Part shown: piece by piece, positions 40,342-48,847 of the stretch
Position numbering within the stretch: position 1 is the stretch's first letter
Layout: the number at the start of each line of letters is the position of its first letter
From: CAYXTW01 sp964452645
GTDB taxonomy: Bacteria; Zixibacteria; MSB-5A5; GN15; PGXB01
Reading direction: 5' to 3'
Length of the DNA stretch: 64,000 nt
Assembly: GCA_964452645.1 (NCBI GenBank)
Contig: CAYVMO010000003.1
Span: 157,271 to 221,270 of the forward strand
Program-made: the position numbers and the translations under genes
Notes under the pieces: generated by a model
Database searches by the model: none
Seen by the model: only the letters and a program-made list of their open reading frames with translations
What the model was told of the DNA's origin: nothing

Positions 40342-43044
40342 TTACATAATAATGACGATTTTTCCGATCTGGTTGCCGTATTCGGATTCGATCGAATAAT
40401 AATAAATACCGGACACCGCCGTTTGAGTGTTGCGCGTTATTATATCCCAGCGGTCATGCATACTTCGCGGGGAATCCTTGGGATAATCATGATCTATCTC
40501 ACGAACCAAATCGCCATCAATCGTAAATATTCTGATCGTGCATTTATTGGGCAGATTCAGGAAATGAATCGCTCGCGTCCGCTCGTCCGAAACCCCCTGC
40601 TGCCCTACCAGGTGACCCTTGTTCGGGCCGTCAATGTAATCGCGTCCCTCGAATCCTTCTTCCTTGTAATTGCCGTCGATACGCCACGGATTGGGATAAA
40701 CAATGACATTCAAACCTTGTTGCTCAACGGTCGTGTTGGTATTGGCCGCATATTCGGCAACATAATTCCTGTATTCCGGAGTTTCCAGCGATTCCAGTTC
40801 ACCCGGCGAACCATAATCGAAAGCGGTTACACCAACATAATATAACTGCGACGGAAGAAGACCGTCTAATACATATTCATATTCATAATACTTAAAAAAT
40901 AATCCATCTTCGGTCAATTCCTCGGGAAAATAAATCCGCGCCGAATCCAGACTCCTCGTGTTCGGAGGCGGTTCATCCGGATAAACTTTATGAATGCCCT
41001 TCGGATTACTCAGATCGGACTGGTTATAATCCTGCGTGGCAAAATAATATAAGGTGGTTTTATTATCAGCGCCGACGTAAGTATAAAAATGATCCGGGCC
41101 ATAATCAAGAGGATTAAAATCCCTGCCATATAGTATTCTCAGCGAATCCAGCGAAAAAGGAATATCTACCAGTTCCCATTCAGTGCCGTTCCATGTATAC
41201 CGATTGTAGTCTTCCCGATCATACGATGCAATCATGGAAAATTGATCCGGGTTTGGCGACAGGGCCAGGTAGACGCGATAACCTTCGAAATCATCTCGAT
41301 TACTGAAGCGATCTTTGGTCGTCTCCGATGCCATTCCGTTCCAGCGCACCCGAAGTTCACCCTCGCTGTTATTGATGACACGCGGGATGATTTTTGAGCC
41401 TAAAGTGTCGCCTAAGTCATTGACCACCCATAATTCCGGAGGCGGCGGGGGAGAGGCCCCCAGAAAATCGGGCACGTCGTCACCGGCCGTGTAAACCGTA
41501 TCAACCTGAGTGTATTCCCAGACGCAATTAATCGTATCCGGAGGAATGGTATCACAGATTTGCACCGAATCACGGTAACAAAGTCTGAGCGGACCTCTGT
41601 ATCCGTCGCCGTCGGTATCGACCCCCGGATTGTCGTAAATCCATGAGGCCCAGACGGCGTTTTTGCCGAGATCATCAAATCCCAGATACTTATAGTATGT
41701 ACTATCGGGATCGGTCTCGTTATGGTGAAACAAATCTTCATAGGCATTGCAGTCGGTATGAAACTTATCACCGGCCACATAGGCAAAACTGATCGGCAGC
41801 ACTTCGCCCGGATTGATATCGAAGGGACCGAAAGATAGCAGATAGCGCGTATCCCAGCCATCTGCGAAACCGGGTGAATTTCCCGTAGGCGGCAACCAGC
41901 CGGCCCCGGTATTGTCTTTGGCGGAAAACAATTGATCGTAATCGAATTCCTCGTGCCTCATGATATAATACTTGTCGCGATCCCCCATCGGCGTTCCCAG
42001 ACCGCCGGTCGCAAACTGGCGGAAGCGATCCGTTATCGTATCTTTCAGACGGGGACCGAAATCCTGAGAGACGTCGCTGTTCGAAATCCACCAGTTAAAT
42101 GAATATTTCAGCGTATCGCTTGACGGCGTTCTGACTATTCGGGTGCCGGTGACAGCCGGCAACGTCAAAGCGTCCGGACAGGGCGGTACGTCACCGGATC
42201 TTTTTCCGTCGTTATCGGCGATCCAGGCAATGTTAATCGTGTCCAGCCAATCCTGGCCGGGACAGTCTTTTATCGCTTTCGTCGTTCGACGAAAACCACA
42301 GATGTCATCCTGGGAGTCGTCCCTGAAGCCCAACCGGCCGACATCACCGTCGACATATATTCCCATATACACTTTATTTAAAACCTTCCGGCCGATATTT
42401 TCGATCGAGTAATCGAATAATACAAAGTCCTGCGCATAGGCGTAACTCCAGGCGTAGCTTCGCTGAGTGACTCTGATGTTCAGCGGTTTGTGCGGCCGGT
42501 TATCAAAGGCGTCATCAGCGACGCAGGAAGGATCCGTTACCGTATCAACGTAAACGCTTATGAAATCCTGTTCCGAAACGGCATCTATGTCATTTGGATT
42601 GGACAGCGACCGATGCACGATTCTCCCTTCAGGATCCGGCGCCGGCCACATTTCCATCGTAAGCTCCCAGCCGTCGGCGCCGACCGAAACCAGCGTATCC
42701 CGTCCCACGATAGCACCGATCCAGAAAGAACCGGCAAACAAATAGCTGTTCAATCCGGGATATGGATATGTGCAGGAGGGCACGTCACCCTGGAGGGAAA
42801 CGCCCGCGTATTCGAGAAAGCCCCTGCCGAAGTGTCCCATATTAGCCACCGTCAGTCCGATTAAGCCGACATTATGAACGGCATAATTTACAATATCCCT
42901 GCAACCTCCGGCTGTAGTCCTGAATGATGCGCTCGGGATTTCACCCGGCTCATATTGAAATCTGGCATACAGATTGGTCCCATCCAGCCAGACGGCTATT
43001 ATTAAAATGCAGGCGGTATAAACTGTGAACTTTGATAATTTCAC
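40342..43044 (-). CDS. Giant secreted surface protein, paralogue 4 of 4
   Basis: This 900-residue near-twin of paralogue 3 is the first gene of the array. It uses a GTG start at 43044 where paralogue 3 has ATG. Both are preceded by the same short GAGGCTGAA stretch, so the start is well supported. Differences from the twin are clustered in residues 17-128 (for example FQYEPG against YQYKPG, FLEYAG against FLDNVG); the rest is identical. Domains and C-terminal anchor-like block are as in the twin. If both are expressed, the divergent N-terminal segment is the only part that could differ in function. Confidence 0.82.
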   Translation of the reverse strand: MKLSKFTVYTACILIIAVWLDGTNLYARFQYEPGEIPSASFRTTAGGCRDIVNYAVHNVGLIGLTVANMGHFGRGFLEYAGVSLQGDVPSCTYPYPGLNSYLFAGSFWIGAIVGRDTLVSVGADGWELTMEMWPAPDPEGRIVHRSLSNPNDIDAVSEQDFISVYVDTVTDPSCVADDAFDNRPHKPLNIRVTQRSYAWSYAYAQDFVLFDYSIENIGRKVLNKVYMGIYVDGDVGRLGFRDDSQDDICGFRRTTKAIKDCPGQDWLDTINIAWIADNDGKRSGDVPPCPDALTLPAVTGTRIVRTPSSDTLKYSFNWWISNSDVSQDFGPRLKDTITDRFRQFATGGLGTPMGDRDKYYIMRHEEFDYDQLFSAKDNTGAGWLPPTGNSPGFADGWDTRYLLSFGPFDINPGEVLPISFAYVAGDKFHTDCNAYEDLFHHNETDPDSTYYKYLGFDDLGKNAVWASWIYDNPGVDTDGDGYRGPLRLCYRDSVQICDTIPPDTINCVWEYTQVDTVYTAGDDVPDFLGASPPPPPELWVVNDLGDTLGSKIIPRVINNSEGELRVRWNGMASETTKDRFSNRDDFEGYRVYLALSPNPDQFSMIASYDREDYNRYTWNGTEWELVDIPFSLDSLRILYGRDFNPLDYGPDHFYTYVGADNKTTLYYFATQDYNQSDLSNPKGIHKVYPDEPPPNTRSLDSARIYFPEELTEDGLFFKYYEYEYVLDGLLPSQLYYVGVTAFDYGSPGELESLETPEYRNYVAEYAANTNTTVEQQGLNVIVYPNPWRIDGNYKEEGFEGRDYIDGPNKGHLVGQQGVSDERTRAIHFLNLPNKCTIRIFTIDGDLVREIDHDYPKDSPRSMHDRWDIITRNTQTAVSGIYYYSIESEYGNQIGKIVIIM
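40343..42657. repeat. 2.3 kb direct repeat, copy B (identical to 37475-39789)
   Basis: This is the second copy of the repeat inside the paralogue 4 gene. It ends at the first mismatch at 42658, near codon 129. The unequal pattern of identity suggests homogenisation by recombination after an older duplication. Confidence 0.9.
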
Positions 43045-43419
43045 TTCAGCCTCTTTATTGTTTTTTGCCCTTCCTTATGGGCGCATAATTTAATATAATC
43101 GAACTGCTTCTACAAGCCCAAAATCTATAAATATTTAGCCTTAATTAATGACGCCGCCGGTTGCCGGATGTTTGATATAAAAATATAAAAAATCGACGTT
43201 TCCGGATCTCGGAAAGATGTTCCAGGTGTGAATAAATATAGTGTGTAATTATCCCGATCATCTGTTTTTAGCTTTCCGATTTCGCTGCTGTTCAGCTAAC
43301 GCAATTTTGCATAAAAAGATTATTCTGATATTAAAACGAGTTTGCACAAATAATAAAGGCTGGCAGCGAGAAATTAGAAGTCTCAGCTTGCCGGCCTTAA
43401 GTCGTTTTAATACAGAGCC
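43045..43419. other. Gene-free stretch with a terminator-like hairpin
   Basis: I see no gene. The right part, next to the paralogue 4 start, is AT-rich and probably holds its promoter, but no clear boxes are visible. An imperfect long hairpin at 43356-43398 lies beyond the stop of the M16 gene. Confidence 0.5.
43350..43398 (-). terminator. Probable terminator of the M16 operon
   Basis: On the minus strand AAGGCCGGCA pairs with TGCCAGCCTT with one G-T pair, with a further inner GAGA/TCTC pairing, and is followed by TTATTATTT. It lies 22 bases past the stop of the second M16 gene. Confidence 0.6.
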
Positions 43420-45552
43420 TTATGGTTTGTTGAAAGTGTCGGCCGGAATATCAGCATTTAACTTATATTCTTTTATCACAATATCGGCTATCTTATTGCC
43501 GTCAGATTCTATATTAATTGCAAATGGAACCTTAATCCCGGAAATATCCCGATAATCAGAATAAGTTTGAGTCAAATTACCGGGTCCCATCATGGTTTCC
43601 CCGAAGTACATCTGGCTCACCGGTATTCCGGTTTCATGGTCAAGGCCGAGTTTAAAAGATATTTTGCCATCGAGCGATATAATTTTGATAATATCAATTT
43701 TCTTGCCATTCACATCGTCGGTCGTGACATATACCGCCTGATAGTCAGGATTGCTGATTTTCTTAAACAGATGCAAAGTATTTCGGAAATTTTCCTTTTT
43801 GGAATCCGCTATCTGGTCACTGCCGAGATCCACAACTTGATTGCCCTGCTTCATCCAGCCTGAATCCCCGGTACTGACCGTAATCATCTCGCCCATCGGC
43901 AGAGTGACGATTTCTTTGGATTTATCGGGTAGAACATAAATTGATTCCGTTTCCAGAGCGAATTCTCCCTGAGGAGTGTTTAATTTAATGGTTGCACTGG
44001 ATTTGGTCGATTTAATTTCGGCAAAACCATCCTCGCCGCCGCATGCCTTCGCTGCCTTTTTGAGCAGTTCCATACCTTTGGCCAAAGTTTCCTCATTGAT
44101 GACGACCTCTTCTTCCGTTTCACCGCTGGGAATACTGATATCGATTGTATCGACGGCCCCCAGGTCGCTCAATGGTTCCCCGAATTCATCAGCTTTACCC
44201 ACGACAACAATTTGCATGGCGTCAGGATGGAAACGCCGCCGGGCCACGTCGATAACATCATTGGCGGTCACCTTCTGTATATTTTCCCTTACCGTCATCA
44301 GAAAATCCTGCGGAAAATCAAAATAATCGTAGTTCATCATCCGGTTGATTATCTCGCCTTTTGAATCAAAATTAAATACAAAGGAATTCAAATAACTCTC
44401 TTTGGCGGTCGCAAGTTCATCCTCGGTCGGCGGATCGGTTTGCATTCTTCGTATTTCGTCCAGGACCGCCTTGGTCGCTTCTACCGTCGTCTCCAGCTTG
44501 GTGACGACATAGTTGTAATAAATCCCCGGATAAGCGATTGTTGTCGAAAAATTCCCCCCGGTGGAATAAGCCAATCCCTTTTTGGAGCGAATCTCATTAA
44601 ACATCCGGCTGCCGAACGATCCTCCCAAAACATTATTGGCCACCGTCAGAGCAAAATAATCCGGATCACCCGTCTTGCCTCCGATATGACCCACGAGAAC
44701 TGTCGACTGCGTCACGTCATCCTTTTCGATATAATGCACTCCCGGCTTGAATTCATAGCTGACATCGGGCAACATCGGTACTTTTTCCGTACCGGTCGTC
44801 CAGTCCTCGAAATACTCCTTCAGTTTCGCAATCATTTCATCAGTATCAAAGTCACCCCAGACGGCAATCATGACATTCTGCGGCGTAATCCATTTATCGT
44901 GGAATTCGATCAGGTTGTCACGGGTAATACCATCGACGGTGGCATATTCGGTTTGAAGCGTGTATGGACCATTTTTGCCGTAAATTATCTTCCTGAATTC
45001 GCGCGCACAGACATCGAAAGCATCATCATTGCGGCTTGAGATACTCGTTCTCTCACTCGTTTTGGCCAGATCGATTTTATCCTGATTAAATTGCGGCGTG
45101 CGCAAAACGTCGGCCAATATTTCCAGCCCAGTATCGACATATTCCGAGAGAATATTCATACTTGCCGATCCGTCGGTGCGGCCGATATTTACTTCCACCG
45201 AGGCACCGATCGATTCCAGCGCTTCATCTATTTCATCCCCCGTCATTCGGGCCGTCCCGCCGGTGCGCATGACCGTCCCGCAAATCTCGGCCAATCCGGC
45301 TTTATCCGGCGTATTAAGAAATTCTCCGGCAGCCAGCCTTACCCGAGCGTGGACAATCGGGAGTTCATGGTCTTCAAGCAAAAACAGCTTTATGCCATTG
45401 TCCAGCCGCAGGGTATCAACCTGAGGCGGAATGATTTCGTGCAACGGCGGATATTTTATTTTATCGATTGTTCGTTCGGCAAAGCTGTTCATGCCGGTCA
45501 GACAGAATATCCCGATAAGCAAAAATCCCAAAATCGAAAATTTTCTATACAT
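43420..45552 (-). CDS. M16 family protein, non-catalytic partner with extra C-terminal domain
   Basis: This 710-residue secreted protein has a signal peptide and an M16 (insulinase/processing peptidase) body at about 50-490. The zinc site HxxEH is absent: the equivalent stretch near residue 85 reads LNTPDKAGLAEICG. It is thus the inactive subunit type that completes the chamber with an active partner. A C-terminal extension of about 190 residues (from about 520) is beta-rich and ends in DIPADTFNKP; it resembles LolA/outer-membrane lipoprotein-sorting-like folds, but this is weak. The start is at ATG 45552 behind GGTGAGG. It follows the active M16 gene by 15 bases. Confidence 0.88.
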   Translation of the reverse strand: MYRKFSILGFLLIGIFCLTGMNSFAERTIDKIKYPPLHEIIPPQVDTLRLDNGIKLFLLEDHELPIVHARVRLAAGEFLNTPDKAGLAEICGTVMRTGGTARMTGDEIDEALESIGASVEVNIGRTDGSASMNILSEYVDTGLEILADVLRTPQFNQDKIDLAKTSERTSISSRNDDAFDVCAREFRKIIYGKNGPYTLQTEYATVDGITRDNLIEFHDKWITPQNVMIAVWGDFDTDEMIAKLKEYFEDWTTGTEKVPMLPDVSYEFKPGVHYIEKDDVTQSTVLVGHIGGKTGDPDYFALTVANNVLGGSFGSRMFNEIRSKKGLAYSTGGNFSTTIAYPGIYYNYVVTKLETTVEATKAVLDEIRRMQTDPPTEDELATAKESYLNSFVFNFDSKGEIINRMMNYDYFDFPQDFLMTVRENIQKVTANDVIDVARRRFHPDAMQIVVVGKADEFGEPLSDLGAVDTIDISIPSGETEEEVVINEETLAKGMELLKKAAKACGGEDGFAEIKSTKSSATIKLNTPQGEFALETESIYVLPDKSKEIVTLPMGEMITVSTGDSGWMKQGNQVVDLGSDQIADSKKENFRNTLHLFKKISNPDYQAVYVTTDDVNGKKIDIIKIISLDGKISFKLGLDHETGIPVSQMYFGETMMGPGNLTQTYSDYRDISGIKVPFAINIESDGNKIADIVIKEYKLNADIPADTFNKP

Positions 45553-45567
45553 TATCCTCACCCTTTC

Positions 45568-47070
45568 TTACTCTTCCGGTTTCTCGATAAAGACCGCGAA
45601 TCTTTTTTCGGGATCAAGATATTTCTCGGCAACCCGTTGGATATCCTCGGTGGTCAGAGCATTGAATTTATCAAGCTCCTTAAACAGCATCCGCCAGTCG
45701 CCATACACGAGTTGATATGTCGCCAGTTGACTCGCCAGACCGGCATTGGAGGCCAGGCCATTTATCAGGCTGGCCTTGGCTCTGGCTTTGATTTTTTCCA
45801 AGTCTTTTTCGGGAATCGGTTCAGTTCGGACTTTTTCGATTTCGGCCAGGATTTCAGCTTCATTCGCACTGTCGGTGCTTTCATTCGATGGCATACAGAA
45901 CAGCGAAAACAGTGAGGGGTACTTGCTTCCCGGATAGCCGGTGAAGGCTTCCACCTCGACAGCGCTTTTTTTCTCTTTGACCAGATTTTTATATAATACC
46001 GACGTTCGCCCGGATCCAAGATAACTCGCCAGTGCCTGAAGCGCCTTCCAGTCGGGATGATTTACCGTCGGAATCTGATAACCGAAAATGCACATAGGCT
46101 GCGATTTTTCGACTATCGTCGATGTCCTCACCCCGAACGGCGGCTGTTCATCGATCATCAACTCCATCGGTTTCGGTTTATCCTCCAGACGCCCGAAATA
46201 TTTTTTCGCCAGCCTGTAAACCTCTTCCGGATCGACGTCGCCGACAATTCCGATCGCCATATTGCGCGGTATATAATATTTTTTGAACTGCTCCATCATA
46301 ACCGGACGGCTGTAATTCTGGATTTCCGACATCTCGCCGATAAGTGGTTCCCCGTACGGATGCGATTTGTACGCCAGCTCCAGATATTCATTGGTAAGCC
46401 GGCCGATCGGCATCGATTCCACGCGGTAGCGGCGTTCTTCGGCCACGACCTGCTTCTCTTTGAAAAGCTCCCGCAGCACCGGCTTATAAAAACGGTCCGA
46501 CTCCATGGCCATCCACAATTCAAGCTTGTTGGAGGGATAACTTATATAGTACGCAGTGCGATCAAAAGTGGTCCCGGCGTTCAGGCCGACGCCACCGTTA
46601 CGATCGACGATTTTTCCGAACTCATTGGTTTCGGAATAAGAAAACGCCGAATCGGTCGCAACCGACATCTTCTCGCCAAGCTCGGCCAATTTCGTCGAAT
46701 CGGCCAGGTCACCTCTGGAACGCTCTTCGAGAATCAACTGGAAAATGCTATCCTCAACGGCCATCCATTTCTCTTCCTTTTTCAAATCCTTCGAACCGAT
46801 CTCTTCGGTTCCCTTAAAGGCCATATGTTCAAACATATGCGCAATTCCGGTGGCACCTTTGGGATCGTCGGCACAGCCGGTATTGACTATCGTGACAAAT
46901 GATACCACCGGGGCGTCATGTCGCGGTAACACGATTATCGTCAGGCCGTTGTCGAGGTCGTACTCGGAAATTTTGTCTTCGATTTCCGAAAAATCGAACG
47001 CCCAGGCTGTTGATACAACCATTAAAATGGCAAATATCACCAGCTTCGTCAGAAATTTACTATGGTTCAT
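45568..47070 (-). CDS. M16 family zinc metallopeptidase, catalytic subunit
   Basis: This 500-residue secreted peptidase has a signal peptide ending near AWA and the inverted zinc motif HMFEH in the segment ATGIAHMFEHMAFKG, with the distal glutamate in VVAEERR about 75 residues or more later. The second, inactive M16 half follows from about 260. A charged insertion lies between the motif and the rest of the first half. M16 enzymes cut peptides and unfolded segments inside a closed chamber. With its non-catalytic partner it probably forms a periplasmic or surface heterodimer. The start has GGAGG just upstream. Confidence 0.92.
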   Translation of the reverse strand: MNHSKFLTKLVIFAILMVVSTAWAFDFSEIEDKISEYDLDNGLTIIVLPRHDAPVVSFVTIVNTGCADDPKGATGIAHMFEHMAFKGTEEIGSKDLKKEEKWMAVEDSIFQLILEERSRGDLADSTKLAELGEKMSVATDSAFSYSETNEFGKIVDRNGGVGLNAGTTFDRTAYYISYPSNKLELWMAMESDRFYKPVLRELFKEKQVVAEERRYRVESMPIGRLTNEYLELAYKSHPYGEPLIGEMSEIQNYSRPVMMEQFKKYYIPRNMAIGIVGDVDPEEVYRLAKKYFGRLEDKPKPMELMIDEQPPFGVRTSTIVEKSQPMCIFGYQIPTVNHPDWKALQALASYLGSGRTSVLYKNLVKEKKSAVEVEAFTGYPGSKYPSLFSLFCMPSNESTDSANEAEILAEIEKVRTEPIPEKDLEKIKARAKASLINGLASNAGLASQLATYQLVYGDWRMLFKELDKFNALTTEDIQRVAEKYLDPEKRFAVFIEKPEE

Positions 47071-47147
47071 CAAACCTCCAGATTTATTAATTACTTATAC
47101 TTTTTAACAATAACGATTTGAAAATTATTTGGTTCCATCAGCCTTGC

Positions 47148-47176
47148 AATATTCGAAACGAATAGTAAATTGTCAA
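47148..47176 (-). promoter_or_regulatory. Possible promoter of the M16 operon
   Basis: On the minus strand TTGACA (47176-47171) is followed after 17 bases by AATATT (47153-47148). The -35 is perfect and the -10 is four of six. The start codon lies about 80 bases on. Confidence 0.45.
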
Positions 47177-47249
47177 GGATTACCGTCGAAAAAAAATGGG
47201 GCGGGGCGATCTATAAGCTGCAAACTGCTTATTGACAAGCATTTTGTGT

Positions 47250-47335
47250 AGGCGGCAGGGCCACAGGCCGGAAAGCCCCCTAAATGTGACCCGTGGGTCC
47301 TCAGACCCACCGCGGCGATTCGCTGGACTCGCCGA
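47250..47335. repeat. GC-rich palindromic block, possible intergenic repeat element
   Basis: Three inverted repeats lie close together: GGCC-ACA-GGCC, GTGGGTC-CTCA-GACCCAC (47293-47310) and CGGCGA...TCGCCG (47313-47334). Composition is unlike the AT-rich surroundings. No other copy is in this window, so its status as a dispersed repeat is inference. Confidence 0.45.
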
Positions 47336-47362
47336 TAGATGTCAACCTCCCTTTTCGCGTCT

Positions 47363-47403
47363 TTAAAAAAGGCATCAGCCCGCTTTTGCGGGACTGAAGC
47401 CTT
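47363..47403 (-). terminator. Terminator of the small dockerin gene
   Basis: On the minus strand a long stem with small bulges (AAGGC, TCAG/CTGA and CCCGC/GCGGG around a four-base loop) is followed by a run of six T. It lies 33 bases past the stop at 47436. Confidence 0.7.
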
Positions 47404-47435
47404 AATAATCAGTCATTCGTAGTTCAGTCTGTAAT

Positions 47436-47948
47436 TTATTTCCGCACCGGGGGGCCGCAAGCGGTCAACCACTCTTCGCACGTGGCCGGTGGGGGGCCGC
47501 CCAGATACAGAAAACTGATAACGAATGTTATATCGAAAATATTACAGGTACAGTCTTTATTCGGATCACCGTTACAAAGCTCGTACGGAACAGGGGCCGG
47601 CCCACCCAGATAAAGGTAGCTGATAATGTATGTGATGTCAAAAATGTTAATAGTTGCATCACCGTTGACGTTCCCCGGATCGCAATCGCATGGACCTTCA
47701 CCGCCGCCGAAATTTTGCCAGTAACCATGATTCAAACTGAAATTGGCGGAGTTCCCCATTCCTGCGGCTGTTTGCCCGACCGTACCGTTCAGTATGAATG
47801 ATGTCGAACTCCCGCTGCCGCCGCCTGAAGATAACACCTGCCAGCTGATTTCCTCACCGGCTTTGTTGTCTGAATCACTGCCGAAAACAACACCGATAAA
47901 GGCGAAGAAAAGCGACAAAAACACAAAATAAAAAACAATCGTTTTCAT
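47436..47948 (-). CDS. Small secreted dockerin protein
   Basis: This 170-residue protein has a signal peptide, a Gly/Ser-rich segment of about 70 residues (WQVLSSGGGSGSST, NHGYWQNFGGG) of a kind common before dockerins in this group, and a dockerin with two repeats (VNGDATINIFDITYIISYLY and a second with NIFDITFVISFLY). The second repeat lacks the usual GD(V/S)NGD loop and has GDPNKDCTC, so calcium binding there may differ. AGGAGG precedes the ATG. It follows the 218-residue secreted gene by ten bases, so the two are an operon. Confidence 0.8.
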   Translation of the reverse strand: MKTIVFYFVFLSLFFAFIGVVFGSDSDNKAGEEISWQVLSSGGGSGSSTSFILNGTVGQTAAGMGNSANFSLNHGYWQNFGGGEGPCDCDPGNVNGDATINIFDITYIISYLYLGGPAPVPYELCNGDPNKDCTCNIFDITFVISFLYLGGPPPATCEEWLTACGPPVRK

Positions 47949-47958
47949 CGTTCCTCCT

Positions 47959-48615
47959 TTATTTGGTTACCCAGGCACCGTTTTCATAAAAGTCGAACTG
48001 ATTGTCGGTCGTATTATAAATAACCATTCCATCAGTAGCGGTAATGGCATCTCTTTGCACCGTGGTCATCCTTGGTACTACCAGAGCTCCCGAGGTTGAA
48101 TTGACATCGAGTGCTCCCTGCGGTGAGGTCGTACCGATGCCGACATCACCGGCCACGTAAAGGTCGCCCGGACCTCTGAGGCCGGTAACGATATTTACGT
48201 CGCCAATTATAAGTCCGCCGGAGGAACCGTCGACGGTCGAAACGCGAAAGGCGTACGGCGTTGTAATTAACTCAGTCGGTGGTTCGATCGGCTGAAATCC
48301 GACCCGGACATGCAGCCAGCGATTGTCGCCATTGAAGACTTCGTCGGTCAATGCGGAATCGGCTCCGAGTTTTACATTGAATAAACCGTCGGTTACGACC
48401 ACCGAATCCTGAGTCTCTCCCCAAATACAGGCCAAACCGGCCGAATCAAGGCAGATGGAGAAAGTCATATCGACCGTCGTGTCAACCGGATTGCCGGCGT
48501 CATCAGTCAGTCGCCCCTGATAATTAATCGTGCTCGGGACAACAGCCATCGATGTCGCGACGGTGAACATAAGGATTAAAATCGCAAGTGCAAATAGCTT
48601 TCTCGCATAGTTCAT
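47959..48615 (-). CDS. Secreted protein with INYQGRLTD-type beta domain
   Basis: This 218-residue protein has a signal peptide and then PSTINYQGRLTDDAGNPVD, a start shared by many secreted FCB proteins. The middle has LFNVKLGAD and a TPYAFRV strand; the C-terminal part (GIGTTSPQGALDV, VVPRMTTVQRDAI, MVIYNTT) resembles the tail-fibre-like or intramolecular-chaperone-associated repeats seen in surface adhesins. Its function is unknown; I infer a surface-exposed structural protein. GGAGAG precedes the ATG. It leads a two-gene unit with the small dockerin protein. Confidence 0.75.
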   Translation of the reverse strand: MNYARKLFALAILILMFTVATSMAVVPSTINYQGRLTDDAGNPVDTTVDMTFSICLDSAGLACIWGETQDSVVVTDGLFNVKLGADSALTDEVFNGDNRWLHVRVGFQPIEPPTELITTPYAFRVSTVDGSSGGLIIGDVNIVTGLRGPGDLYVAGDVGIGTTSPQGALDVNSTSGALVVPRMTTVQRDAITATDGMVIYNTTDNQFDFYENGAWVTK

Positions 48616-48847
48616 TTTGCGCTCTCCTTAAATGAATGATTAATTTATTTTATTGTCTTTCGCTCAACAATCATATTCAGAATTTTTTATTCAGACCGGA
48701 GTATTCCAAAGCCGGTAAATTTAGAGAAATATAATAGATTTTTTCGGATTGGCAATAAAAAATAAAAGGCTTTGGTTAAACTCAATTAGAGTATCGGGAT
48801 TCTCGTTCCACATTTGTTGTAAAATCCATGACATCGCTTCCATATTG

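Larger units (their letters stand above)
47071..47435. other. Gene-free stretch with promoter, palindromic block and terminator
   Basis: No gene is visible. It holds the M16 promoter at 47148-47176, a GC-rich palindromic block at about 47250-47335 and the terminator of the small dockerin gene at 47363-47403; each is listed separately. Confidence 0.6.

Noticed and set aside
32097..43044. Calling the C-terminal blocks of the giant proteins type IX sorting domains
   Set aside because: They resemble such tails, but no type IX gene is in the window, so I describe them only as anchor-like or sorting-like.
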